From Chlamydia trachomatis A/HAR-13 (lineage in GTDB: Bacteria > Chlamydiota > Chlamydiia > Chlamydiales > Chlamydiaceae), in NCBI RefSeq assembly GCF_000012125.1, contig NC_007429.1, positions 248,001 through 312,000 on the forward strand: a DNA stretch of 64,000 bases, in the 5' to 3' direction. The notes beneath the pieces were generated by a model. That model saw only the letters and a program-made list of their open reading frames with translations, did not search any database and was not told the DNA's origin. Of the stretch, positions 22,341-31,136 are shown piece by piece. Within the stretch, counting starts at the first letter, position 1. Each line of letters opens with the position of its first letter. A program made the translations under genes and the position numbers.

Positions 22341-24719
22341 ATGCTTGGAATACGCAAAAAAACGATTCTGCAACTCGCTGTTTTACTGTTGCTCACCTTT
22401 TCACGAAGTTCTTTCTGTTCAACTTCAGAAGGACGTATGGTCGTAGAGTCTATCACCATTACGACTCAAGGAGAGAATACTCAAAATAAACGAGCTATTC
22501 CTAAAATAAAAACAAAGCAGGGGACGTTGTTCTCTCAAGCAGATTTTGATGAAGATCTAAGAACACTTTCGAAAGATTTTGATCGAGTAGAGCCTATCGT
22601 AGAGTTTCGTAATGGACAAGCTGTGATCTCTCTGATTCTGACGGCAAAACCTGTTATCAGAGAGATCAATATTTCAGGAAATGAAGCTATCCCCACTCAT
22701 AAAATTCTGAAAACTTTAGAGCTTTATAAAAATGATCTTTTTGATCGGGAATTATTCTTTAAAAATTTTGATGCGCTAAGAACTCTTTATTTGAAACGAG
22801 GGTACTACGATTCTCAACTCTCCTATTCTCATAATCATAATGAGAAAGAGGGCTTTATCGATATTTCCATCGAGATTAAAGAAGGACGTCACGGTCGCAT
22901 AAAAAAATTAACGATTTCGGGAATTACGCGAACAGAAGCATCAGACTTAGGTGACATTGTTTTAACTAAACAATACTCCACAACAACGAGCTGGTTCACT
23001 GGTGCCGGAGTGTATCATCCGGACATGGTAGAGCAAGACTTATTTGCTATCACAAATTACTTCCAAAATAAAGGATATGCTGATGCTAAAGTAAGCAAAG
23101 AGGTCTCTACAGATGCTAAAGGAAACATTACTTTGCTTATCGTTGTAGACAAAGGACCTTTATACACATTAGGTCACGTACATATAGAAGGATTCACAGC
23201 GTTATCCAAAAGACTGCTCGATAAACAACTATTAGTTGGACCTAACTCCTTATATTGCCCAGATAAAATTTGGACTGGAGCACAAAAGATTCGTAGCGCA
23301 TACGCTAGATATGGCTACGTGAACACTAACGTTGATGTCTCCTTCTCAGCGCACCCCACTCTACCTGTTTACGATGTTACCTATCGAGTGAGTGAAGGAT
23401 CTTCCTACAAAATCGGGTTAATTAAAATCAAAGGGAACACTCATACTAAGCATGATGTGATTTTGCATGAGACTAGTCTTTTCCCTGGAGACACTTTTGA
23501 TAGATTAAAACTGGAAGGTACAGAGACTCGTTTACGCAACACCGGCTACTTTAAAAGTGTAAGTGTCTATACGGTTCATTCCCAATTAGATCCTCTTGAT
23601 TCTAACGACCTTTATCGAGATGTTTTTATTGAAGTCAAAGAGACTGAAACAGGAAATCTTGGGCTATTCTTAGGATTCAGCTCTATTGACCATTTATTTG
23701 GAGGGGCAGAAATTGCAGAAAGCAACTTTGATTTATTTGGAGCCCGAAACTTTCTCAAAAAAGGATTCAAATCTTTAAGAGGTGGTGGAGAATACCTCTT
23801 CCTAAAAGCTAATTTAGGAGATAAGGTCACCGATTACACTGTTAAATGGACGAAACCACACTTCTTAAATACCCCTTGGATTCTTGGAGTAGAATTAGAT
23901 AAATCAATTAATAAAGCTTTATCAAAAGACTACTCTGTGGATACCTATGGAGGGAATATCAGTACCACCTACATTCTTAACGATAAGTTAAAATATGGGA
24001 TGTATTACCGTGGTAGCCAAACAAGCTTAAGTTTGCGCAAAAAAACGTCCAGCTCTAATAGACCCGGACCAGATTTAGACAGTAATAAAGGATTCGTTTC
24101 CGCAGCGGGACTCAATGTTCTCTATGATTCTATTGATAATCCTAGAAAACCTACTATGGGAATCCGCAGCTCCTTAAACTTTGAATTATCTGGTTTAGGC
24201 GGAACTTACCAATTTACTAAACTAACAGCTAGTGGTTCTATCTATCGCTTATTAACTAAAAAAGGTGTTTTGAAAGTCCGTGCAGAAGCTAAGTTTATCA
24301 AACCTTTCGGAACAACAACTGCACAAGGCATTCCTGTCAGCGAACGGTTCTTCTTAGGAGGTGAAACCACTGTTCGCGGTTACAAACCTTTTATTATTGG
24401 ACCGAAATTTTCTCCTACTGAACCACAAGGAGGCTTGTCTTCCCTACTATTAACAGAAGAATTTCAATATCCTTTGATTTCTCAACCTTGCATTAATGCC
24501 TTTGTATTTCTAGATTCCGGATTCATTGGGATAGAAGAGTACACTATTCGCCTGAAAGACCTTTGCAGTAGCGCCGGATTTGGTCTACGCTTTGATATGA
24601 TGAATAATGTGCCAATTATGCTAGGCTGGGGTTGGCCGTTCCGCCCAACAGAAATCCTCAATAATGAAAAAATTGATGTATCTCAAAGATTCTTCTTTGC
24701 CTTGGGAGGAGTATTCTAG
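22341..24719 (+). CDS. bamA: Outer-membrane assembly factor BamA (Omp85)
   Basis: BamA inserts beta-barrel proteins in the outer membrane. The 792-residue precursor has an N-terminal signal sequence (LAVLLLLTFSRSSFC region, about 10-29), then POTRA repeats to about residue 430 (VIREINISGNEAIPTHKILK marks one repeat) and a C-terminal barrel with GERFFLGGETTVRGY-type motif (here SERFFLGGETTVRGY) and terminal phenylalanine. AAGGAAG precedes the ATG at 22341. The downstream skp and lpxD form the classic envelope cluster. Confidence 0.95.
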   Translation: MLGIRKKTILQLAVLLLLTFSRSSFCSTSEGRMVVESITITTQGENTQNKRAIPKIKTKQGTLFSQADFDEDLRTLSKDFDRVEPIVEFRNGQAVISLILTAKPVIREINISGNEAIPTHKILKTLELYKNDLFDRELFFKNFDALRTLYLKRGYYDSQLSYSHNHNEKEGFIDISIEIKEGRHGRIKKLTISGITRTEASDLGDIVLTKQYSTTTSWFTGAGVYHPDMVEQDLFAITNYFQNKGYADAKVSKEVSTDAKGNITLLIVVDKGPLYTLGHVHIEGFTALSKRLLDKQLLVGPNSLYCPDKIWTGAQKIRSAYARYGYVNTNVDVSFSAHPTLPVYDVTYRVSEGSSYKIGLIKIKGNTHTKHDVILHETSLFPGDTFDRLKLEGTETRLRNTGYFKSVSVYTVHSQLDPLDSNDLYRDVFIEVKETETGNLGLFLGFSSIDHLFGGAEIAESNFDLFGARNFLKKGFKSLRGGGEYLFLKANLGDKVTDYTVKWTKPHFLNTPWILGVELDKSINKALSKDYSVDTYGGNISTTYILNDKLKYGMYYRGSQTSLSLRKKTSSSNRPGPDLDSNKGFVSAAGLNVLYDSIDNPRKPTMGIRSSLNFELSGLGGTYQFTKLTASGSIYRLLTKKGVLKVRAEAKFIKPFGTTTAQGIPVSERFFLGGETTVRGYKPFIIGPKFSPTEPQGGLSSLLLTEEFQYPLISQPCINAFVFLDSGFIGIEEYTIRLKDLCSSAGFGLRFDMMNNVPIMLGWGWPFRPTEILNNEKIDVSQRFFFALGGVF

Positions 24720-24724
24720 AATCC

Positions 24725-24755
24725 GAAAGGAGAAGGAGAGCATCCTTCTCCTTTC
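24725..24755. repeat. 13-bp stem between bamA and skp without a T-run
   Basis: GAAAGGAGAAGGA (24725-24737) pairs with TCCTTCTCCTTTC (24743-24755) around a 5-base loop, immediately after the bamA stop and 33 bases before skp. With no T-run, it may tune the level of skp mRNA relative to bamA or protect an RNA 3' end. Confidence 0.6.
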
Positions 24756-24787
24756 ACCTATTGGTTATATTTTTATAGGAAAGAATT

Positions 24788-25309
24788 ATGAAAAAGTTCT
24801 TATTACTTAGCTTAATGTCTTTGTCATCTCTACCTACATTTGCAGCTAATTCTACAGGCACAATTGGAATCGTTAATTTACGTCGCTGCCTAGAAGAGTC
24901 TGCTCTTGGGAAAAAAGAATCTGCTGAATTCGAAAAGATGAAAAACCAATTCTCTAACAGCATGGGGAAGATGGAGGAAGAACTGTCTTCTATCTATTCC
25001 AAGCTCCAAGACGACGATTACATGGAAGGTCTATCCGAGACCGCAGCTGCCGAATTAAGAAAAAAATTCGAAGATCTATCTGCAGAATACAACACAGCTC
25101 AAGGGCAGTATTACCAAATATTAAACCAAAGTAATCTCAAGCGCATGCAAAAGATTATGGAAGAAGTGAAAAAAGCTTCTGAAACTGTGCGTATTCAAGA
25201 AGGCTTGTCAGTCCTTCTTAACGAAGATATTGTCTTATCTATCGATAGTTCGGCAGATAAAACCGATGCTGTTATTAAAGTTCTTGATGATTCTTTTCAA
25301 AATAATTAA
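24788..25309 (+). CDS. skp: Periplasmic chaperone Skp/OmpH
   Basis: Skp holds unfolded outer-membrane proteins in the periplasm. The 173 residues begin with a signal peptide ([19 protein letters not shown], cleavage about residue 20), then a beta segment ([15 protein letters not shown]) and a long coiled-coil tentacle (about 45-130). It is placed between bamA and lpxD as in many Gram-negatives. TAGGAAAG precedes the ATG. Confidence 0.92.
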
Positions 25310-25336
25310 CATGCGAAGCTAGCCGAGGAGTGCCGT

Positions 25337-26401
25337 ATGTCTCAATCCACTTATTCTCTTGAACAATTAGCTGATTTTTTGAAAGTCGAGTTTCAAGGAA
25401 ATGGAGCTACTCTTCTTTCCGGAGTTGAAGAGATCGAGGAAGCAAAAACGGCACACATCACATTCTTAGATAATGAAAAGTATGCTAAACATTTAAAATC
25501 ATCGGAAGCTGGCGCTATCATCATATCTCGAACACAGTTTCAAAAATATCGAGACTTGAATAAAAACTTTCTTATCACTTCTGAGTCTCCTTCCCTAGTT
25601 TTTCAAAAGTGTTTAGAATTATTCATTACTCCTGTTGACTCAGGATTCCCAGGTATTCATCCGACAGCCGTTATCCATCCAACTGCGATTATTGAAGATC
25701 ATGTTTGTATTGAGCCCTATGCTGTAGTTTGTCAGCATGCTCATGTTGGATCTGCTTGCCATATTGGGTCAGGTAGCGTCATTGGAGCTTATTCAACCGT
25801 TGGAGAACACTCTTATATCCATCCTCGAGTAGTTATTAGAGAACGAGTCTCTATTGGGAAACGAGTAATTATTCAACCAGGAGCTGTTATAGGCTCTTGT
25901 GGGTTCGGGTATGTTACTAGTGCTTTTGGACAGCACAAACATTTAAAACACCTCGGGAAAGTCATTATTGAAGACGACGTAGAGATCGGCGCAAATACAA
26001 CTATCGACAGAGGCCGGTTTAAACACAGTGTTGTGCGTGAAGGTTCGAAAATTGATAATCTTGTGCAAATTGCCCATCAGGTGGAGGTCGGTCAACACAG
26101 CATGATTGTAGCTCAAGCTGGAATTGCAGGTTCTACAAAGATTGGCAATCATGTAATTATCGGTGGACAAGCCGGCATAACCGGACATATTTGCATTGCA
26201 GATCATGTCATTATGATGGCTCAGACTGGCGTCACTAAATCTATTACTTCTCCAGGGATCTATGGCGGAGCGCCTGCTCGTCCATATCAAGAAATTCATC
26301 GCCAAGTAGCCAAAGTACGCAACCTTCCACGACTCGAAGAACGTATCGCAGCACTTGAGAAACTAGTCCAGAAATTAGAAGCTCTCTCAGAACAACATTA
26401 A
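25337..26401 (+). CDS. lpxD: UDP-3-O-acylglucosamine N-acyltransferase
   Basis: LpxD adds the N-linked acyl chain in lipid A synthesis. The N-terminal uridine-binding domain spans about 1-105; from about 112 on, hexapeptide repeats form the left-handed beta-helix ([32 protein letters not shown]). The catalytic histidine is in [14 protein letters not shown]-terminal helix ends the 354 residues. GAGGAG precedes the ATG. It ends one base before the convergent CT244-like stop. Confidence 0.95.
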   Translation: MSQSTYSLEQLADFLKVEFQGNGATLLSGVEEIEEAKTAHITFLDNEKYAKHLKSSEAGAIIISRTQFQKYRDLNKNFLITSESPSLVFQKCLELFITPVDSGFPGIHPTAVIHPTAIIEDHVCIEPYAVVCQHAHVGSACHIGSGSVIGAYSTVGEHSYIHPRVVIRERVSIGKRVIIQPGAVIGSCGFGYVTSAFGQHKHLKHLGKVIIEDDVEIGANTTIDRGRFKHSVVREGSKIDNLVQIAHQVEVGQHSMIVAQAGIAGSTKIGNHVIIGGQAGITGHICIADHVIMMAQTGVTKSITSPGIYGGAPARPYQEIHRQVAKVRNLPRLEERIAALEKLVQKLEALSEQH

Positions 26402-26402
26402 T

Positions 26403-27467
26403 TTAATTGAGCTGTCTCTGATGTAATTTGGATATGCCTGCAAAAAGGCTTACAGAGAGCTTTTTTTTCAGCAATAATACCTTAATAAGCTTTTTCCGGA
26501 TAATTTCCGGACACACTCTCCCTGTAGAGACTAGATGCAATAAACGCTTCTCGCTAAATTGAAATTCAGCTAACGACGAGAACGTGAAAACGTCTCCCCC
26601 TTTATGTAGGGTTTCTATAGCCATTTCATCATCATGGAAAATATGGCTCCCAGAGAATCTTAAACAAGATCTATCTATGTTTACTGACAAGGCTGCTATG
26701 GTCCCCATAAGATCATAGTTAACGGAAATAGGATTTAAACCATCCCGTTCTTGAGTAGAAGAATGAAACACCTCTCCTTGAACAATTTGTGATTTCTGAA
26801 TCCCTCGACACAATTCGAAATACTGTTTGTTATCTAAATCTAAAATTTCCTTATACATCAGAGCAATAGACACCATTCGTTCTTTAAGAAAAATGCCAAC
26901 AGCTTCTCCAAGTTGAAAAAAATTTTCTTTCTCTTGAAAAGGTGCCCGATTGATGTATGAACAATAGGCCTGCAGCGCATAGGAAACCGTTGTAGCTATC
27001 AATACGGGAACAGGTCTTGCCTTATTCACCTGATATAAGTATCTATCGAACGATTCAAAAGGTCCGGCAGAAAACAAAATACCGCCCAACTCCCTTTTCT
27101 CAAAAGCAAAGAAAAACTTTAAGAAATCTTCCCATCCTAAATTCAAAGGAGGCGTATAGAAAAACAGTTGTGCTAACTGTTGTCTAAAAAACTTTAAAGA
27201 GGAGAATAAATCACTAATATCTCGTAATTCTTCTTCGGAACAAGGAAAAGTTCCCGTATGCTTTAATGGTGCTGCCTGCACCGAGATTTCGGACTGTTGA
27301 GGACAAAAACATTTGATTCTTTTCCGGATAGCTAAAAGTTTTTTCTCTAATTTTAATGCTTTATCTTGCTCTCTTTCTTCCAAAGATTGTTTATTTTCTC
27401 CAGCGACTTCCGATAATCTGCCTACATTAGGAATCCCTCGAGGTAGGATACCAAAGAAAGAATTCAC
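26403..27467 (-). CDS. Conserved chlamydial protein of unknown function (CT244-like)
   Basis: I do not recognise a family. The frame is open from a TTG at 27593, but the GTG at 27467 has GGAG six bases upstream and a good promoter ends about 29 bases before it; the promoter elements lie inside the longer frame. The start at 27467 gives 354 residues: VNSFFGILPRGIPNVGRLS, a charged coiled-coil patch (about 25-55), and a mixed soluble remainder without signal peptide or membrane segments. A cytosolic or secreted protein is possible. Its 3' end abuts lpxD tail-to-tail. Confidence 0.7.
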   Translation of the reverse strand: MNSFFGILPRGIPNVGRLSEVAGENKQSLEEREQDKALKLEKKLLAIRKRIKCFCPQQSEISVQAAPLKHTGTFPCSEEELRDISDLFSSLKFFRQQLAQLFFYTPPLNLGWEDFLKFFFAFEKRELGGILFSAGPFESFDRYLYQVNKARPVPVLIATTVSYALQAYCSYINRAPFQEKENFFQLGEAVGIFLKERMVSIALMYKEILDLDNKQYFELCRGIQKSQIVQGEVFHSSTQERDGLNPISVNYDLMGTIAALSVNIDRSCLRFSGSHIFHDDEMAIETLHKGGDVFTFSSLAEFQFSEKRLLHLVSTGRVCPEIIRKKLIKVLLLKKKLSVSLFAGISKLHQRQLN

Positions 27468-27502
27468 TATAAACTCCACACAAATAAAATTTTTGAGCGG
27501 AT

Positions 27503-27531
27503 ATTGTATTTTTTTATCTGTTAAAATGCAA
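27503..27531 (-). promoter_or_regulatory. Sigma66-type promoter of the CT244-like gene
   Basis: On the minus strand TTGCAT (27526-27531) and TACAAT (27503-27508) are separated by exactly 17 bases, with an A-rich spacer. The start point near 27496 leaves a leader of about 29 bases before the GTG at 27467. Confidence 0.65.
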
Positions 27532-27695
27532 CAAAGGAACTCTCTAGAAAACCCCCTTATAAGGCCTTCTGAACAAGGAAAATGAAATTTCAAAACTTCA
27601 AACCAACTTCATCTCTATCCATTTTTCTGGGTAGTGCCGAAAAGTTTTTTTTTGTAGCATAGACTTGGCGCCCAGCAGTATATATTATATTTGCG

Positions 27696-27734
27696 AAGGC
27701 CGGACCTTTCCGGTTACTTTTCCGCGCCGGCCTT
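27696..27734 (+). promoter_or_regulatory. G/C-rich leader with competing hairpins before pdhA
   Basis: AAGGCCGG (27696-27703) pairs with CCGGCCTT (27727-27734), while a third copy of CCGG (27710-27713) can pair instead with the first one in a shorter stem. The block follows an A/T-rich TATATTATATT stretch that probably holds the promoter and lies about 80 bases before pdhA. It may be a leader attenuator; there is no T-run. Confidence 0.45.
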
Positions 27735-27814
27735 GCATAGCCAGAGTGAAATTCAAAAGATTTATTTGAAAGACATTCTAGAATTTTTCAGGAACCCTTT
27801 ATCCAAGAGAATCT

Positions 27815-28837
27815 ATGCATCCTCTGACTCTCAACATAGCTTCTGAGGAAACTACAGAAGCCCGAGTTTTTCATGTTATTGAAAACTTCGGAAATTCTTT
27901 CTGCATTGACCTTTTGAAAAAAATGCTACTCATTCGCGAATTTGAGATTCGCGGAGAAGAGGCCTATTTAGAAGGCCTTGTTGGAGGATTTTATCACTCT
28001 TATATCGGTCAAGAAGCTGTTGCTACAGCAGCTATTGCTTGCACAGGGAAAGACCACTGGTTTTTTTCCTCTTATCGTTGTCACGGAGTAGCTCTGCTGC
28101 TGGATATCCCTTTACGACAACTGGCAGCAGAACTTCTAGGGAAAGAAACAGGGTGTGCTTTAGGACGAGGCGGATCTATGCATATGTGTGGTGATCGTCT
28201 TCCTGGAGGTTTTGGTATCGTTGGTGGACAAATTCCTCTGGCTGCAGGTGCAGCATTTTCTATGAAGTACCAAAACTCATCTTCTATATCTATGTGTTTT
28301 ATTGGAGATGGAGCTGTAGCTCAAGGAGTCTTTCATGAAACATTAAATTTTGTAGCGCTTCACTCCCTTCCCTTAATGCTCATTATTGAAAACAATGGAT
28401 GGAGTATGGGAACAGCCTTACATAGAGCCATTGCTAAACAGCCTATAGCAGAATCCCAAGCGATTTCTTATGGTCTTTCTTCGATCACTTTGAATGGATT
28501 CGATTTATTTAATTCGCTTATAGGATTTAGAGAAGCTTATCACCACATGCAACAAACAGGTTCTCCTATTATCGTAGAGGCGCTATGTTCTCGATTTAGA
28601 GGACACTCTATTTCCGATCCTAATTTATATCGCTCTAAAGAGGAAATGCAATGTCTTCTCAAAAGAGATCCTATCCTTTTTGCAAAAGAATGGCTCATTC
28701 GTGCGAATGTCCTATCCGAAGATGATTTTAAAGATTTGCGTCAAACAAGCAAAACAGCTGTCCTAGAAGCAGTCGCTCAAGCTCGTCTTGATCCAGAACC
28801 AGCTGTAGCTACTTTAGAAGAGGGGGTCTATGCCTAA
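27815..28837 (+). CDS. pdhA: Pyruvate dehydrogenase E1 alpha subunit
   Basis: E1 decarboxylates pyruvate with thiamine diphosphate and passes the acetyl group to lipoyl-E2. The N-terminal MLLIREFEIRGEEAY block, GRGGSMHM (about 122-129) and the ThDP/Mg motif GDGAVAQG...ENN (about 168-195) are typical of the alpha subunit of heterotetrameric E1. Length is 340 residues. It overlaps pdhB by eight bases. The operon ends at pdhC; E3 is not in this window. Confidence 0.93.
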   Translation: MHPLTLNIASEETTEARVFHVIENFGNSFCIDLLKKMLLIREFEIRGEEAYLEGLVGGFYHSYIGQEAVATAAIACTGKDHWFFSSYRCHGVALLLDIPLRQLAAELLGKETGCALGRGGSMHMCGDRLPGGFGIVGGQIPLAAGAAFSMKYQNSSSISMCFIGDGAVAQGVFHETLNFVALHSLPLMLIIENNGWSMGTALHRAIAKQPIAESQAISYGLSSITLNGFDLFNSLIGFREAYHHMQQTGSPIIVEALCSRFRGHSISDPNLYRSKEEMQCLLKRDPILFAKEWLIRANVLSEDDFKDLRQTSKTAVLEAVAQARLDPEPAVATLEEGVYA

Positions 28838-29816
28838 TTTTGTTACACTCGAAATCCGAGAGGCTATTAGACAAGCTATTGATGAAGAAATGACCAGAGA
28901 TCCTAACGTCTGTATCCTAGGAGAGGAGGTCGCTGAATATAATGGTGCTTATAAAGTTACTAAAAACCTCTTAGATAAATGGGGACCCACTCGAGTTATT
29001 GATACACCCATTAGCGAAGCTGCTTTCTCTGGAATTGGAATCGGAGCAGCGCTAACTGGACTTCGCCCAATTATTGAATTTATGAGCTGGAACTTCTCTC
29101 TAGTTGCTGCTGATCAAATCATTTCTCATGCAGCAAAAATGTATTATATGACTGGAGGGAAATTTGCTGTTCCTATCGTTTTTAGAGGCGCTAATGGAGC
29201 TGCTGCGCAAGTCTCTTGCCAACATTCTCATTGTGTTGAAGCTCTTTATGCCAATATTCCTGGCTTAATTGTCATTGCTCCATCAACTCCAGCCGATGCA
29301 AAGGGACTTCTTAAATCTGCTATTCGGGATAACAACCCCGTTCTATTCTTAGAAAATGAATTAGACTACAATCTTAAGGGAGAGGTCCCTTCAGAAGAAT
29401 ACCTGATCCCCATTGGGAAAGCTCGTATCGTTCAAGAAGGAAAAGATTTAACAATCATTTCGCATAGCCGCATGGTTTCTATCGTTGAGCAAGCTGCTAA
29501 AACAGCAAAACAACGATGGGGACTCTCTATTGAAACCATTGACTTACGAACGATCAAACCTTTGGATGTTGCCACTCTCCTCACTTCTGTCAAAAAAACA
29601 GGGAATTGTCTTGTCGTTGAAGAAGGGCATTATTTTTGTGGTATATCTTCGGAAGTGATTACGACGATTACAGAACATATTTTTGACTACCTAGATCATC
29701 CTCCTCTACGAGTCTGTCAAAAAGAAACGCCTATGCCATATAATAAAACTCTAGAGATGGCGACTCTCCCAAATATTAACCGCATCCTGGATGCCATTGA
29801 AAAAATTATGAGGTAA
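28830..29816 (+). CDS. pdhB: Pyruvate dehydrogenase E1 beta subunit
   Basis: This transketolase-type subunit completes the E1 active site. Its glutamate in the N-terminal LGEEVAEYNGAYKVTK motif activates ThDP, and DTPISEAAFSGIGIGAA is a family hallmark. Length is 328 residues. It starts within the pdhA 3' end and is followed after four bases by pdhC, so the three are translated as a unit. Confidence 0.94.
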   Translation: MPNFVTLEIREAIRQAIDEEMTRDPNVCILGEEVAEYNGAYKVTKNLLDKWGPTRVIDTPISEAAFSGIGIGAALTGLRPIIEFMSWNFSLVAADQIISHAAKMYYMTGGKFAVPIVFRGANGAAAQVSCQHSHCVEALYANIPGLIVIAPSTPADAKGLLKSAIRDNNPVLFLENELDYNLKGEVPSEEYLIPIGKARIVQEGKDLTIISHSRMVSIVEQAAKTAKQRWGLSIETIDLRTIKPLDVATLLTSVKKTGNCLVVEEGHYFCGISSEVITTITEHIFDYLDHPPLRVCQKETPMPYNKTLEMATLPNINRILDAIEKIMR

Positions 29817-29820
29817 CGTT

Positions 29821-31110
29821 GTGGTTTCTTTGTTAAAAATGCCTAAGCTCTCCCCTACAATGGAAATAGGGATTCTTGTTAAATGGCACAAAAAAGCTGG
29901 GGATGAAATTCATTTCGGGGATGTATTACTAGAAATCTCTACTGATAAAGCTGTTTTAGAACATACAGCTTCTGAAGATGGTTGGTTATTAGAAATTCTT
30001 GTTGAAGAAGGAACCAAAACTCCTATTGGCACTCCTATCGCTGTATTTTCAACAGAACAAAATGCTCAATATGATTTAAAACAGCTCCTACCTTTGGAAG
30101 GAACTGTTGTTACAGATGCAGCTACAGAAGCATCGCCAAAAAACTCTGCTCAAACAGATTCTCAATACACAAGTGGCCCTTCCATAACTATGATGGGATT
30201 CCGTCCGGAACCACCTTTAGCTATTCCTCTAACTATTAAACATTCCAACGATCCAGTATTAGCTTCTCCTTTAGCAAAAAAATTGGCCAAAGAGCAAAAT
30301 CTAGACCTCTCTGGAGTAACTGGTAGTGGACCTGGAGGACGGATCGTAAAGAAAGATTTGGAAAAAGCTCCTCCTTTAAGAATTGCTGGGTTTGGTTACC
30401 CTGAAGCTCCAAATGTTAATCCGGGATCTTATATAGAAGAACCTCTTTCCCCTGTTCGAGAAGTCATATCTAAACGTCTGCAAGCTGCTAAAACCTTTAT
30501 TCCTCACTTTTATGTAAGGCAGCGCATTTACGCTTCCCCCCTTCTTGCATTATTAAAAGAACTTCAAGAACAAAATATTAAGCTCTCTATCAATGATTGT
30601 ATTGTACGAGCCTGTGCTTTAGCTCTGAAAGAATTCCCAGAAATTAATTCTGGATTCAATAGTGTCGACAATAAGATTATTCGGTTTTCTACGATTGATA
30701 TCTCTATTGCTGTAGCTATTCCTGATGGAGTTATCACTCCTATTGTCCGCTGTGCTGATAGAAAAAATATTGGTATGATCTCTGCAGAAATCAAAGGACT
30801 TGCAACTAAAGCCAAACAGCAGTCTCTTGCAGAAGAAGAATATAAAGGAGGTTCTTTCTGTGTATCTAATCTTGGTATGACAGGGATCTCTGATTTCACT
30901 GCTATTTTGAATCCTCCACAAGCTGCTATTCTAGCTGTAGGAAGCGTAGAGGAACAACCTGTAGTCTTAAATGGAGAGCTAGCTGTAGGCTTGACCTGTA
31001 TGTTGACATTGTCGGTAGACCACAGAGTGATTGATGGATATCCTGCAGCCATGTTCATGAAACGACTGCAGAGACTCCTCGAAGCTCCTTCTGTTTTACT
31101 TCTCAATTAA
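29821..31110 (+). CDS. pdhC: Dihydrolipoamide acetyltransferase (PDH E2)
   Basis: E2 forms the PDH core and transfers acetyl to CoA. It has one lipoyl domain (1-80, lipoylated Lys43 in TDKAVLE), a peripheral-subunit-binding domain (about 144-180, with VTGSGPGGRI) and a catalytic domain ending DHRVIDG with His401. It starts with GTG at 29821, four bases after pdhB. A hairpin ends the operon. Confidence 0.94.
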   Translation: MVSLLKMPKLSPTMEIGILVKWHKKAGDEIHFGDVLLEISTDKAVLEHTASEDGWLLEILVEEGTKTPIGTPIAVFSTEQNAQYDLKQLLPLEGTVVTDAATEASPKNSAQTDSQYTSGPSITMMGFRPEPPLAIPLTIKHSNDPVLASPLAKKLAKEQNLDLSGVTGSGPGGRIVKKDLEKAPPLRIAGFGYPEAPNVNPGSYIEEPLSPVREVISKRLQAAKTFIPHFYVRQRIYASPLLALLKELQEQNIKLSINDCIVRACALALKEFPEINSGFNSVDNKIIRFSTIDISIAVAIPDGVITPIVRCADRKNIGMISAEIKGLATKAKQQSLAEEEYKGGSFCVSNLGMTGISDFTAILNPPQAAILAVGSVEEQPVVLNGELAVGLTCMLTLSVDHRVIDGYPAAMFMKRLQRLLEAPSVLLLN

Positions 31111-31133
31111 AGAAGGGAATGTTTCCCTTCTTT
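31109..31133. terminator. Bidirectional terminator between pdhC and glgP
   Basis: AAAGAAGGGAA (31109-31119) pairs with TTCCCTTCTTT (31123-31133), an 11-bp stem with a 3-base loop and T-richness on both sides, between convergent genes. Confidence 0.82.
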
Positions 31134-31136
31134 CTT

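Noticed and set aside
22185..22373. A 62-codon minus-strand frame in the recR-bamA spacer
   Set aside because: No ribosome site and it runs into the bamA 5' end on the opposite strand.
25943..26305. A 120-codon frame antisense to lpxD
   Set aside because: Shadow of the hexapeptide-repeat coding sequence.
30564..31106. A 180-codon frame antisense to pdhC
   Set aside because: Lies wholly opposite a strongly conserved gene; codon shadow, no ribosome site.
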